A DNA stretch of 64,000 nt. It comes from Allorhodopirellula heiligendammensis (lineage in GTDB: Bacteria > Planctomycetota > Planctomycetia > Pirellulales > Pirellulaceae). The notes under the pieces are model-generated. The model was not told the DNA's origin and ran no database searches. It saw nothing but the letters and a program-made list of their open reading frames with translations. Both the position numbers and the translations under genes were made by a program. The stretch is from assembly GCF_007860105.1 (NCBI RefSeq), contig NZ_SJPU01000001.1:2439700-2503699 (forward strand). The letters run 5' to 3'. The first letter of the stretch is position 1. Every line of letters begins with the position of its first letter. This document shows positions 20,238 through 29,864 of this stretch, piece by piece.

Positions 20238-22439
20238 ATGATTCAAGACATGCAACGTAATCTCATTCTCATATTGACCTTCGTGCTCAGCGGCTTCGCG
20301 AGCGCGTCTGCGCAGCCTCCCGTCCATGAGGCAGACTTCTACCTGTCGCCGGATGGTTCCGACACCTGGTCGGGAACCTTGGCGGAGCCAAATGCACAAG
20401 GTACGGATGGTCCTTTCGCCACGCTTCAAAGAGCTCGTGACGCTGTCAGGAAATTGAAGGAAGGCGGACCAACGGACGTTCTCGTGCTGTTTCGAGGAGG
20501 CACGTATACGTTAAGTGAGACTGTTGTTTTTGGTCGCCAGGACTCGGGAACGGCGGCGGCCACGATCACGTATGCTGCCTATCCCGGGGAAACGCCGGTG
20601 CTGTCCTCCGCGAAGCGTATTTCAGGATGGCGGGATGTTGGCAATGATGTCTCTGGGCTGCCTCCAGCGGCACGGGACCACATTTTGGTAGCGGATGTGA
20701 CCGAGAATTTTAAATGCCTTTTCGATCAAGCAGGCCTGTTACCACGCGCACGATCCAAAGGCTTCATTCCGCTGCCGGGAAGTAGCCGAAACAAGTTGCA
20801 CTATCCCGCCGGAACGCTGAGGAATTGGCGAAATGTGGAGGATGTGGAAGTTGTCGTGCGGCCACACCACGCATGGATCGTCAATGTGCTTCCCCTGGAG
20901 TCTGTCGATGAACAACGGCAGATTGCCAGTACATCGGTTGACGCCACCTATGCCATGAACGAGCTTCATTTTCTCAAGGGCACGAACTCGTGCTGGGTAG
21001 AGAATGTTTTGGAGGCACTCGATGAGCCAGGCGAATGGGTACTCGATACCCAGCAAAACAAAGTTTACTTGTGGCCGCGAAATCGAGGAGAGGTGCTGGC
21101 ACCCCAACTCCAGGAGCTCGTCCGTGTCGAGGGTGAGGTCGATGAGTCGGGACCCGTTGACCTGCCTGTTGAGCATCTCTGTTTTCGCGGCCTGAGCTTT
21201 CGCCACGGTGACCGGGATACGTTGACCAACGCCGACGCGGGGTTGCAGCACGATTGGGAAATGCATGACAAGGGCACTGCCTTACTTCGACTGCGTGGAG
21301 CAGAGAACTGCATAATCGAAAAGTGCCATTTTGCTCACAGCGGCAACGGTGCAATCCGCGTGGATCTTCACGGGATGCACAATACGATTTCGGGTAACCA
21401 CATCGAGCAGATCGGCGGATCCGGCATCTTGCTATGTGGGTACGGTCCGGGGACAAAGGATGTTAACCGGCACAATTTGGTCTACAACAATCACGTCCAT
21501 CATACCGGACGGATTTACTCTCACGCACCGGGGATCATGCTGTGGCAGAGTGGAGAGAATCGTGTGGCGAACAATCTGATTCACCATACGCCCTACACGG
21601 CACTGATTCTATCGGGATGCATGACTGACTTTTTCTCGAAATCTGGCCGTGAACTCTCACGGACGATCCGGTGGCATGAGATCGGGTCCAAACCATCGCG
21701 AAATACAAAATTGACGTTTGACGACGTGCGTTCTTTCTTACACACGCACGACAACATGATCGAATACAACGAGATTCATCATGCCATGGAATCGCTGGGT
21801 GACGGCAACGCGATTTACATTCGCGGGGCAGGGGCAGGCAATGTGATTCGCCGCAACTACGTCCATCATCTCGTCGCTCCAATGATCATGCAATGTGCGA
21901 TCCGAACAGACGGCGGTCAGATGGATACTCTGATCGCCGAGAACATTATTTACAAATGCACTTCCCAAGGAATCATGCTGAAACTCAACACACGCGTTGA
22001 GAATAATTTTGTAGTCGATGTCATCGCGCCGCCGCGTGGCTACTATTTGTCGGTTCGCGAGGGTCCACTGACGGGAGCGACCATCAAACGGAACATCTTC
22101 TTGTCGTTCAACCCTGAAAGTGAGTTCATCAATGAACTGGGGCCTGGCAAAGGGAGAGCCAACGAGGATCGGCGAGGACGAGCCTTGGCCCGATCGGCAG
22201 ACGCTGACACCGATTACAATATATATTTTTGTGCCGCGGAGCCTGCGTTGAGTGATGAGATGCTGGCAACGCAACGACGCAGTGGAGTCGACGCTCATAG
22301 CGTGGCAATCGATCCACTATTCGTCGATGCAAGAAAGGGGGATTTTCGGCTCCGTCCAGATTCGCCAGCTCTGCAGATGGGGATCGTTCCTATTGACATT
22401 TCAATGATAGGATTGCGGCCTCCTGTGACAGAGGACTGA
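20238..22439 (+). CDS. Secreted right-handed parallel beta-helix protein (GH141-like)
   Basis: Protein of 733 residues from the ATG at 20238; a second ATG at 20250 is also possible. Signal peptide ends near ASASAQ. The mature N-terminus has FYLSPDGSDTWSG, FATLQRARDAVRKL and FRGGTYTLSETVVF, and the DSGT...ITYAAYPGETPVLS segment seen in GH141-type enzymes and in the protein at 1792. The body is a parallel beta-helix with repeated turns (IEKCHFAHSG, NTISGNHIEQIG, NRVANNLIHH, NVIRRNYVHH). The final SPALQMGIVPIDISMIG is a common end of such proteins. Likely a glycoside hydrolase or polysaccharide lyase acting on the same glycan as the neighbouring sulfatases; specificity is inferred. No PDZ domain here. 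Confidence 0.87.
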   Translation: MIQDMQRNLILILTFVLSGFASASAQPPVHEADFYLSPDGSDTWSGTLAEPNAQGTDGPFATLQRARDAVRKLKEGGPTDVLVLFRGGTYTLSETVVFGRQDSGTAAATITYAAYPGETPVLSSAKRISGWRDVGNDVSGLPPAARDHILVADVTENFKCLFDQAGLLPRARSKGFIPLPGSSRNKLHYPAGTLRNWRNVEDVEVVVRPHHAWIVNVLPLESVDEQRQIASTSVDATYAMNELHFLKGTNSCWVENVLEALDEPGEWVLDTQQNKVYLWPRNRGEVLAPQLQELVRVEGEVDESGPVDLPVEHLCFRGLSFRHGDRDTLTNADAGLQHDWEMHDKGTALLRLRGAENCIIEKCHFAHSGNGAIRVDLHGMHNTISGNHIEQIGGSGILLCGYGPGTKDVNRHNLVYNNHVHHTGRIYSHAPGIMLWQSGENRVANNLIHHTPYTALILSGCMTDFFSKSGRELSRTIRWHEIGSKPSRNTKLTFDDVRSFLHTHDNMIEYNEIHHAMESLGDGNAIYIRGAGAGNVIRRNYVHHLVAPMIMQCAIRTDGGQMDTLIAENIIYKCTSQGIMLKLNTRVENNFVVDVIAPPRGYYLSVREGPLTGATIKRNIFLSFNPESEFINELGPGKGRANEDRRGRALARSADADTDYNIYFCAAEPALSDEMLATQRRSGVDAHSVAIDPLFVDARKGDFRLRPDSPALQMGIVPIDISMIGLRPPVTED

Positions 22440-22613
22440 ATCGGGCCAGTCGCTTGCATTTGCATGAACGGCAGCTGATTCGAGCGGTTCCGCAGAAAGC
22501 ATGACCAATCGCCGCACCGAAAACATGCATTAATATAAATCTCCAGAAAATCTTTTCAAATCGATTCATTTCAAGACACGCCAACTCACGACTCTATCTC
22601 AACAGGAAATAAC

Positions 22614-24410
22614 ATGACACCAATTATCCGCACCTACTTACTTCTTCTGGGGGTCTTGATTTCCGCATCGTTGCAGGCAGCGCCCACCAATGTTGTGTTC
22701 GTCATGTCGGATGACCAAGGATATGGGGATCTTGGTTGCACAGGAAATCCTATTATTAAGACGCCGAATATTGACCAACTGGCGTCGGTCAGTTCTGGCT
22801 TGAGCGATTATCATGTCGCGCCGACGTGTTCGCCCACAAGGTGCTCGCTCCTGACCGGACACTGGACGAACCGCACGGGGGTTTGGCACACGATCATGGG
22901 CCGCTCAATGTTGCGTGAGAATGAAATCACCATTGGCCAAATGTTTGCAGACGCGGGCTATGAAACCGGAATGTTTGGCAAATGGCACCTGGGTGATAAC
23001 TATCCCTACCGTGCCGAGGACCGTGGCTTTACGGAAGTCTTTCGCCATGGCGGTGGCGGTGTCGGGCAGACTCCAGACCTGTGGGATAACGCCTACTTCG
23101 ATGGCTCGTATTTCCACAATGGAAAAGTTGAGCCGGCAAAGGGGTTTTGTACGGATGTGTTCTTTTCCCGTGCCAACGAGTTCATCAGCAAATGTGCGAG
23201 GGAACAGAAACCTTTTTTAGCCTACATCGCGACCAACGCTCCTCACGGACCGCTGCACTGTCCACCCGAATACTCGGCAATGTACGAAGGTCAATCTGCA
23301 AACATCGCGTCATTTTATGGAATGATTACCAATGTCGATGACAACGTTGGTAAGACTCGCCGCCTGATCGAAGATTTGGGAATCGCTGACAACACGATCT
23401 TCGTATTCACCACCGACAACGGAACTGCCAGCGGTGCCAAAGTTTTTAATGCAGGGATGAGAGGGGCCAAGGGTAGTCCCTATGATGGTGGTCACCGGGT
23501 CCCGTTCTTTTTGCATTGGCCAGCCGGTGGTATTACAAAGCAGCATGACGTCGATGTGCTCACTCATGCCGTTGACATTGTCCCAACTTTGCTTGAGATG
23601 ACTGGTGTGAAGAAGCCCGCGGGCGTGAAGTTTGATGGTGTCTCGATCGCTGGGCTCCTGGATCCTGCCAAGGATGTCGACTTTCCTGAGCGATTCGTCA
23701 TCAGTGATTCGCAGCGCGTCCGCGATCCGATCAAATGGCGTAGTTCATCCGTCATGTCTCAGAAGTATCGACTGATCAACGGCAAGGAACTCTATGATAT
23801 CGCCGTCGATCCCGGACAGCAGAACGATGTCGCGAAGCAGCAGCCAGCAGTCGTTGCGGAGATGCGTCAGTTTTATGAAGATTGGTGGGCGGAGTTGAAG
23901 CCAACCTTTGCCCAGACGACAGAGATCTATCTGGGGCATCCCGAGCATCGTGTCGTAAGTCTCACCGCTCATGATTGGATCCAAGATGTCTATCCCCCCT
24001 GGCATCAGGGGTCGATTCGGCAGGCAGATCGTAAGCATCCGAAGTCCGAGAAACTTGCTCATCAGGGTCACTGGGCCGTCAAGGTGATCCGAGATGGCAA
24101 GTATCAGGTATCGCTCCGCCGCTGGCCGGTTGAGTCCGGCGCGGCGATCAACGACGCCCTCCCCGCTGGAGCCAACGTCCCGGGGGCAGCGCAAGCTTTT
24201 CGTACTGCGGAGGGAAATGCCATTGGCGCTACCCACGCGGTGCTCCGCATCGACGAAGAGGATGTTGACCGTAAATCCATTGAGCACGACGCGGCCGAGG
24301 TGAGCTTTGTCGTCGACCTAAAACAGGGCTCGTATCGACTGGCGCCATGGTTTGAGATCGAGGAAGGTGAATTGGGGGCCTATTACGTGGTCGTCACTCA
24401 GCTTGATTGA
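22614..24410 (+). CDS. Secreted arylsulfatase-like sulfatase (CSPTR type)
   Basis: Family S1 sulfatase of 598 residues, preceded by an aggaa Shine-Dalgarno-like sequence. Signal peptide about 1-22 (SLQAAP). MSDDQGYGD metal site, formylglycine motif C72-S-P-T-R76, GKWHLG, TTDNGT and the loop MRGAKGSPYDGGHRVPFF are present. The catalytic domain closes with INGKELYDIAVDPGQQNDV, and a C-terminal domain of about 150 residues follows (GHWAVKVIRDGKYQVSLRRW, a beta-rich module common in arylsulfatases). It shares loop and tail motifs with the truncated sulfatase at the start of the window. Acts on extracytoplasmic sulfate esters; specificity unknown. Confidence 0.95.
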   Translation: MTPIIRTYLLLLGVLISASLQAAPTNVVFVMSDDQGYGDLGCTGNPIIKTPNIDQLASVSSGLSDYHVAPTCSPTRCSLLTGHWTNRTGVWHTIMGRSMLRENEITIGQMFADAGYETGMFGKWHLGDNYPYRAEDRGFTEVFRHGGGGVGQTPDLWDNAYFDGSYFHNGKVEPAKGFCTDVFFSRANEFISKCAREQKPFLAYIATNAPHGPLHCPPEYSAMYEGQSANIASFYGMITNVDDNVGKTRRLIEDLGIADNTIFVFTTDNGTASGAKVFNAGMRGAKGSPYDGGHRVPFFLHWPAGGITKQHDVDVLTHAVDIVPTLLEMTGVKKPAGVKFDGVSIAGLLDPAKDVDFPERFVISDSQRVRDPIKWRSSSVMSQKYRLINGKELYDIAVDPGQQNDVAKQQPAVVAEMRQFYEDWWAELKPTFAQTTEIYLGHPEHRVVSLTAHDWIQDVYPPWHQGSIRQADRKHPKSEKLAHQGHWAVKVIRDGKYQVSLRRWPVESGAAINDALPAGANVPGAAQAFRTAEGNAIGATHAVLRIDEEDVDRKSIEHDAAEVSFVVDLKQGSYRLAPWFEIEEGELGAYYVVVTQLD

Positions 24411-24542
24411 GTTGGCAAGCCCCAAAAGAAAGAACGCAACCGGCTAGCAAGCAGCGCTCGATTTGCACGGTGGCAGGACATGACGGAATAGGATGGGAGT
24501 CGCTGCTCCCATCGGACAGACTCATTCGATAGGGAACCCAAA

Positions 24543-25775
24543 ATGAACAGGATCTGGTGGGCAGTCGTTGTCTTCCTATGCTCGGCTTGTTGGTCGATCC
24601 AAGGGATCGCTCAAACGTTGCAGGTTGCTGATGGAAACGCACTAGTTGGAAATCGAAAGCTGGCCGACGCTGTCGGTGGCAGTGGAGTGGCGCCTCGTCC
24701 TCAGTTCAGCTGGGACCATGTGCCGCTGTACATGCATATGCGGAAGGCAACGGACTTTACGTCCGAGGAATTGGAGTACTTGGCAAACTTTCCGCTGATC
24801 ACGCTCGAGAAAACCACAGGAAGCCGCACGCATGGCTCATCAGAGGACGGCTCTCTGGCGGCGGCGAAGGCCATCAAAGCCGTCAATCCAGATGCCTGCG
24901 TTCTGTATTATCGAAACGTCCTCTGCAACTATTCCGGTTACAAGGTGAATCGCGAGTTAGCACAAATTCCTGACGCGTTCCTGCAAGGCAGTGACGGCAA
25001 CAAACGTCTTCATCGCGGGGTAAGGGAAGTGTACGACTTGTCCAATCCCCAGATTCGCCAATGGTGGGTTGATCATTGTGTTCAGATGGTTGGTCATGAC
25101 GAGATCGATGGCATTTTCCTGGATGGCAACATAAAGGCTTTGGAACCAGAGTTTTTACGCAAGGAAATCGGGGCGGAACGCAAACAAGAGGTCGCGACTG
25201 GGTACGGGCTGATGATGCAAACGCTTCGCCGACAGATGCCAGCGAACAAAATGTTGGTGGCGAATATTATCCGCGCACGTTTACCTGATTCTGGATTGAG
25301 CTATCTGCAGTATTTCGATGGCTCGTACCTCGAAGGAATTGAGAGCCAAGCAAATGGTCTGACCCGCGTAGAGTACTTGGCAAAAGGTATTGATGCCGTG
25401 CAGCAGGCTGCGCGCCAAGAGAAAATAATCTGCATGTCGATAGGGCTCGGCCGTGAGGCGCTGACTGGGCTTAAGATCGATGACAGTCGAAAAAGGCTTG
25501 GTCGGAACGCCGATATTCAGCCTCGCTTGGAGTACTGTTTGGCGTTGTTTTTGATTTGTGCAGAGAAGTATAGCTATTTCCTGCCACATGACGGATACGA
25601 TGTGAACAATGGACGTAGTTCAGTCTGGCTCCAGCGGTTTCCTGAATATGACAAGCGTCTCGGGCCCCCTCAAGGACCGGCAATGCGAGATGGACACGTC
25701 TATAGCCGCGACTTTGAATCAGCGAGTGTCGTTCTCGATATCGAAAACGAAGTGGGCAAAATTACCTGGAAGTGA
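24543..25775 (+). CDS. Putative secreted TIM-barrel glycosidase (GHL15-like)
   Basis: Protein of 410 residues with a signal peptide (about 1-23, IQGIAQ). After a short linker it contains FSWDHVPLYMHMRKATDFTSEELEYLANFPLITLEKTTGS, typical of putative glycoside hydrolases with a (beta/alpha)8 fold in which a sequence of hydrophobic strands ends in acidic residues: VLYYRNV, DGIFLDGNI, FDGSYLEGI, ICMSIG. The acidic residues in DGIFLDG and DGSYLE are candidate active-site residues. Resemblance to the 'hypothetical glycoside hydrolase 15' class is from memory of motif style and should be tested. The next gene encodes a paralogue 164 nt downstream. Activity unproven. Confidence 0.72.
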   Translation: MNRIWWAVVVFLCSACWSIQGIAQTLQVADGNALVGNRKLADAVGGSGVAPRPQFSWDHVPLYMHMRKATDFTSEELEYLANFPLITLEKTTGSRTHGSSEDGSLAAAKAIKAVNPDACVLYYRNVLCNYSGYKVNRELAQIPDAFLQGSDGNKRLHRGVREVYDLSNPQIRQWWVDHCVQMVGHDEIDGIFLDGNIKALEPEFLRKEIGAERKQEVATGYGLMMQTLRRQMPANKMLVANIIRARLPDSGLSYLQYFDGSYLEGIESQANGLTRVEYLAKGIDAVQQAARQEKIICMSIGLGREALTGLKIDDSRKRLGRNADIQPRLEYCLALFLICAEKYSYFLPHDGYDVNNGRSSVWLQRFPEYDKRLGPPQGPAMRDGHVYSRDFESASVVLDIENEVGKITWK

Positions 25776-25939
25776 ATGTGTTCAGTTCGGTAGACGAAAC
25801 TACCGGCAAGTTCGCGTCTTTCACTCATTCCTCCGGCCGGTCATTTCAATTCCCAACCGCGAAAGTGGACCTCTCCTCAGTCTGATAGCCCTGCTTCGAG
25901 TGAGGCTTGATCGAAAGTTACTACCTGGATTCAACGGAA

Positions 25940-27181
25940 ATGACAACGAACCTATTCGCAGCATGCATGCTGCTCGCAATCGCCACTCTGTTCTCCAGTC
26001 AGCCCTCGTTGGTACATGGACAGGAGCATGAAGAAACGGTGCCCCTGCTCGTTAGCGACGGTAGTCGCTTCCAGGTGCAGGACAGTTTTCCGAAATTTAG
26101 CTGGGACGTGACGCCCCAATATTTCATGTTTGGCGATACTCAAAGGGTGTTGAGCCCAGAGGAAGTAAGGTCTATCGCCTCACGAACAGATTTTCTCTGC
26201 ATCGAAAAGTCGCATGGATCGAAGGCCCTTGGTGCCGCTGAATTGGGCGCAAAGCATGAGGTCGAGGCGTTCAAGCGAATCAAACCCGAAATGAAAGTTT
26301 TGTTCTATTTCAATTCAGCATATGCTTGGCCTTTCACCTCTTACAATAAGGTTTTCACGCCGGATCAGATTAACGCGCGACCCGATTTGAAGAGCTTGTT
26401 GCTTATCGATCCGGCAACCGGCGAGCTTGCTCAGCGCCGAAAGGTGTTCTTCTTTGATGTGTTGAACCCACAGATGCGGAAATGGTGGGTCGACACCGTT
26501 GCCAAAGGAGTTGCCGACTCCGGTAGCGATGGTGCTTTCATCGATCAGATGCATGGTTTTTTCTGGATGCGAAAGGACAGGGCAGCGGAGGTGCGAGAAG
26601 CGATGGGTGAGATGATGTCGTCGCTGAAAGAGAGGCTAGGTCCCGACAAAATCCTGTTGGGAAATAATGTGCACCAGGATCTCGCGGAGCATGTTTTTCC
26701 GGCCGTCGATGCGAGTATGTTCGAGCACTACAACGCCGCACTTCTCAGTAAGGAAAGCTTGCTCCATGATTGGCAGGATATGTTGCGGCTCGCCCAGGCC
26801 GGCAAGATGTCGGTTTTTCGGATCGGGGTTGAGTCCGAGGCCTTACCTGAGCATGTGCAGGGACGTCGTCGTGGTCATGACACGGCTGAATTGGCGAAGG
26901 CCCGATTGGAATACTATCTCGCTTGTTACTTGATTGGTGCTCAGCCGTACTCGTTTTTTCAGTACGGATGGGGGTGGACTCTTTCATCGGGCTCCCTTGA
27001 GGATTACCCTGAGTTGCATCGGCCGCTCGGTGCGCCCCAGGAGGCTTTTCGGCGAACCACACCGGACGGCTGGGAGTTCACTCGCGAGTTTGAGCATGCC
27101 AGTGTGTGGGTGAATACGGAAAGTAAGCAGGCCAGAATTACATGGCGTTTGCCGGACGGTCTCAGCGATGCTCAGGAGTAG
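25940..27181 (+). CDS. Putative secreted TIM-barrel glycosidase (GHL15-like), paralogue of upstream gene
   Basis: Protein of 413 residues from the ATG at 25940; the frame is open upstream to a TTG at 25907 but the ATG gives a normal signal peptide ending near VHGQE. It parallels the 24543 protein region by region: FPKFSWDVTPQYFMFGD, FLCIEKSHGSKALG, VLFYFNSAYAW, FFDVLNPQMRKWWVD, DGAFIDQMHGFF, MFEHYNAALLS and LEYYLACYLIGAQPYSFFQYGWG. Candidate catalytic acids lie in DGAFIDQ and FEHYN. The duplication suggests two related specificities or one backbone cut at different positions. A DUF6250 gene follows closely, implying an operon. Function inferred from fold-like motifs only. Confidence 0.72.
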   Translation: MTTNLFAACMLLAIATLFSSQPSLVHGQEHEETVPLLVSDGSRFQVQDSFPKFSWDVTPQYFMFGDTQRVLSPEEVRSIASRTDFLCIEKSHGSKALGAAELGAKHEVEAFKRIKPEMKVLFYFNSAYAWPFTSYNKVFTPDQINARPDLKSLLLIDPATGELAQRRKVFFFDVLNPQMRKWWVDTVAKGVADSGSDGAFIDQMHGFFWMRKDRAAEVREAMGEMMSSLKERLGPDKILLGNNVHQDLAEHVFPAVDASMFEHYNAALLSKESLLHDWQDMLRLAQAGKMSVFRIGVESEALPEHVQGRRRGHDTAELAKARLEYYLACYLIGAQPYSFFQYGWGWTLSSGSLEDYPELHRPLGAPQEAFRRTTPDGWEFTREFEHASVWVNTESKQARITWRLPDGLSDAQE

Positions 27182-27226
27182 CGTGTGGACACCGTCGGTT
27201 TTGTTCCCATATTGAGACATGTCTCC

Positions 27227-28249
27227 ATGCAGAAAGATTCACCAATTCGCGAGACGAGCCCCCATCGAGTTTCCGAGTTTCTGCCGAGGATGGCGGCAAG
27301 AGGGGCGGCTTTCACGCACGCATTGAACCGCCCCGCCACACGACTGGTTCTTGTTTTCATCGTGCTGGCGATTCCCGGCCGTCTCGTAGCAGATGCCCCC
27401 GTGATCCTCGGCCATGGCGAGGGTGTGTTCCAGGTCGGGCCACTTTTGGCACACGGTAACTTTGAGAATCTGGACCACTGGGTGATTCAGATCCAGCAGC
27501 GTACAGGGTTTCCCGAAGCAAGCGTCAAGGTGCGAGACAATGCGCTCGATTGCCTCGCACCGGGTCGGGGATGCACGATTTGGTTCAAGCAGAGTTTTCC
27601 GACCCGAGTCGCGATCACCTACGACGTGCTCTGCCCCACGTCCGTGCCTGGGATCAAAGGCATTCAGCCACGTGATATTAATAATTTTTGGATGGCCAAT
27701 GATCCCTCCTCTCCCGACGAAAGTCTTTTCGATTCATCTCGCTACACAGGCGCGTTTGCCTCCTACGATAAAATTCATGGCTATTACGCGAGTACGGGGG
27801 GAGGCGGAGCGAACGCGAACTTAACGACCCGCATGCGACGCTACCCACGTGAAGTTGACGGCGGTCCGGTCGAGCACTTGGCCCTCCGTTATCGAGATGG
27901 CAAGCCCGGTTACCTCATTACACCTGACAAGGTGATGAGCGTACAGCTAGTCGCCTACGACGATATTGTTCAATACATCGTCGACGAGAAACTCGTCTAT
28001 CAGATCAGCCGTGGAGACCGTGTTCAGGTAGAGGGGCGTGATCGCAACGGCCAGCAGGTTGTAAGCGATACCATATACGATCTTGATCGGTTTCCGGTAT
28101 ACCGGGAGGGTTACTTTGGCTTTAGAATGGTCGGCACCCACCATGTCTACACCAATTTTCAAGTGCATGCGCTCGAGCCTGTTCCGTCGTCACCGCCTCA
28201 ACGCTCGTCAACCAACCGACGATCACCGCCACCACAGAGTACAGAATGA
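27227..28249 (+). CDS. Secreted DUF6250-like protein
   Basis: About 340 residues from the ATG at 27227; an in-frame GTG at 27185 and an ATG at 27290 are alternatives, and the hydrophobic export segment RLVLVFIVLAIPGRLVA fits any of them. The mature part has the order of motifs seen in DUF6250 proteins: LDHWVIQIQ, a hydrophobic strand with CTIWFKQSF, ITYDVLCPT, NFWMANDPSSPDESLF, FASYDKIHGYYASTGGGG, TTRMRRYPR, and the terminal YFGFRMVGTHHVYTNFQVH. The fold is probably a concanavalin-like beta sandwich, so a polysaccharide-binding or lyase-like role is possible but unproven. Its stop overlaps the start of the next gene by 4 nt (ATGA), so the two are translationally coupled. Confidence 0.78.
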   Translation: MQKDSPIRETSPHRVSEFLPRMAARGAAFTHALNRPATRLVLVFIVLAIPGRLVADAPVILGHGEGVFQVGPLLAHGNFENLDHWVIQIQQRTGFPEASVKVRDNALDCLAPGRGCTIWFKQSFPTRVAITYDVLCPTSVPGIKGIQPRDINNFWMANDPSSPDESLFDSSRYTGAFASYDKIHGYYASTGGGGANANLTTRMRRYPREVDGGPVEHLALRYRDGKPGYLITPDKVMSVQLVAYDDIVQYIVDEKLVYQISRGDRVQVEGRDRNGQQVVSDTIYDLDRFPVYREGYFGFRMVGTHHVYTNFQVHALEPVPSSPPQRSSTNRRSPPPQSTE

Positions 28250-29745
28250 AAAACGGGAGATTTTCCTTGTTCGAGTCGAGTTGCGAGATGCCATCGCCGT
28301 GGGGGCTGGCCAAGCTCCGGGGCCTGGCCAATCTCCGGGTCCTGACTGCGGTCATCATGTCGATCGGGTGCAGTTTGGGGCTACAAGCTCAAACGAAGCT
28401 TGCCGTGTCGACATTGTCAGAACTGCGTGATGCCGTCCAGAAGAGTAATCAGACAATTGTGATGGCGCCTGGCCGCTATATGCTCACGGATCTTCCCGTC
28501 GGCCACCGCGATGTGCCGTGTTCAGGATCCCATAACACGATCGATCTCTCGGATGTGTACGTAACGGTGCCGGTGGGGACGACACGTCGCAGCTATATCA
28601 CGATTTCTGGTGACCACAATCTATTTCGAGGAGGCGTCTTCGAAGATGTCTATCCGAATGGACTAAAAGAGGTTACAGACTTCAGTGCCTATAATCAAAA
28701 CCGCTCGACCCTGGCAAAAGGGTTAAGTGGTAGCGCCGTGTTGTCGGTGACTGGCGATAATAATACGGTTGCCGACACAAAGTTGACCGTTCGCGGTTCG
28801 TTCCCGTACGGCTATGGCAGTATCTACGGGATCGGCGCGGATAATGTCTACGGCCTCGATAAACGTTGCGGGATCCTTGTCAAAGGCAAGCAAAATATAA
28901 TCGATGGATGCGAAATCCAGCAGCAGGCGTTTGGACACGGAATCTACATGCAGCGTCCTGCCGATGAGACGGTGGTCAGGAATTGTCTGGTTGAAGGTGT
29001 GATGCGTCCGAGCAATGACCTCTACTTGGAAACGGATCCCCGGGATCTGCCTGTTCGGTCAGACTACCGGATTCCGGAAACGAGAAGAGGGGGACGGAAC
29101 GGGAGTAGAAATCGGCGACGGGGCCGACCGGAGCGTGAACCAGAGACCACACCCGCGAATTTGGGTACTCCCATTCCCAGAGACACCATGATTCCGCTTT
29201 CAGAAGACGGGATCCGTGTGTACACCGATGGCGGGAGCGTGACCGTCGAAAACTGTACGGTTAAAAAGATGAGAGGCGGAATCCGGCTGTATTTAGCCAG
29301 TCGTGCAACGGTCATCAATTCCACCGCAGTTGATTGTGGAGCCACGAATTTTAACATGCCTAAAAATGGCAAAGTCATCGGCTCGGCGGGAAACTTTGCC
29401 TACGCACCACTGAGCGATTTTCGGCTCTCGAAGTCCAACCAGGATATTGAGCTGACGATCATGCCGTCGCCTCACCTCGTGGGACCGCACCATGTTGCCG
29501 ATATCCTCGGTAACAATCACAACATCGTCTTCCATCGCACCGAAGGTCCACTCGATGTCAATTTGCGACCCATCGTGGTAGTAGGGAGCGGCTCGACGAT
29601 CCGCAATGAAACAGAGTATCCCGTCATTCTCCAAGCGACAGCAAGTGCGAATTCGGTCGTCAGTTATGGGCCTGTCACTGACCTCGGAAGCGATAACAAG
29701 GTAGTCCGCATCGACCCTCCCGGAGACAATAGCACGCAGCCATAG
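28246..29745 (+). CDS. Secreted parallel beta-helix protein with Arg-rich insertion
   Basis: Protein of 499 residues with an N-terminal signal (hydrophobic segment about 31-47, ending LQAQT). Begins STLSELRDAVQKSNQTIVMAPGRYML, an entry typical of right-handed beta-helix carbohydrate-active proteins, and continues with coil repeats (YITISGDHNLFRGGVFED, AVLSVTGDNNTVADTKL, HGIYMQRPADETVVRNCLVEG, SVTVENCTVKKMRGGIRLYL). Between coils, at about residues 280-303, lies a strongly basic loop with many Arg and Gly followed by acidic residues. It could contact a sulfated polyanion or be a disordered linker. Coupled by ATGA to the DUF6250 gene, which suggests a functional pair. It is more divergent than the GH141-like genes, so lyase or binding function is open. 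Confidence 0.8.
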   Translation: MKNGRFSLFESSCEMPSPWGLAKLRGLANLRVLTAVIMSIGCSLGLQAQTKLAVSTLSELRDAVQKSNQTIVMAPGRYMLTDLPVGHRDVPCSGSHNTIDLSDVYVTVPVGTTRRSYITISGDHNLFRGGVFEDVYPNGLKEVTDFSAYNQNRSTLAKGLSGSAVLSVTGDNNTVADTKLTVRGSFPYGYGSIYGIGADNVYGLDKRCGILVKGKQNIIDGCEIQQQAFGHGIYMQRPADETVVRNCLVEGVMRPSNDLYLETDPRDLPVRSDYRIPETRRGGRNGSRNRRRGRPEREPETTPANLGTPIPRDTMIPLSEDGIRVYTDGGSVTVENCTVKKMRGGIRLYLASRATVINSTAVDCGATNFNMPKNGKVIGSAGNFAYAPLSDFRLSKSNQDIELTIMPSPHLVGPHHVADILGNNHNIVFHRTEGPLDVNLRPIVVVGSGSTIRNETEYPVILQATASANSVVSYGPVTDLGSDNKVVRIDPPGDNSTQP

Positions 29746-29864
29746 TCAGCAGAGATATGAAACAACCCGGGTGAACCGATCGCAGATAGGTTTTCGTGCA
29801 TGTCGCGGTTGTCCATCAATCCAACGAAATCCATTCACGCAATTTTTTTATCGATCGGACACAG

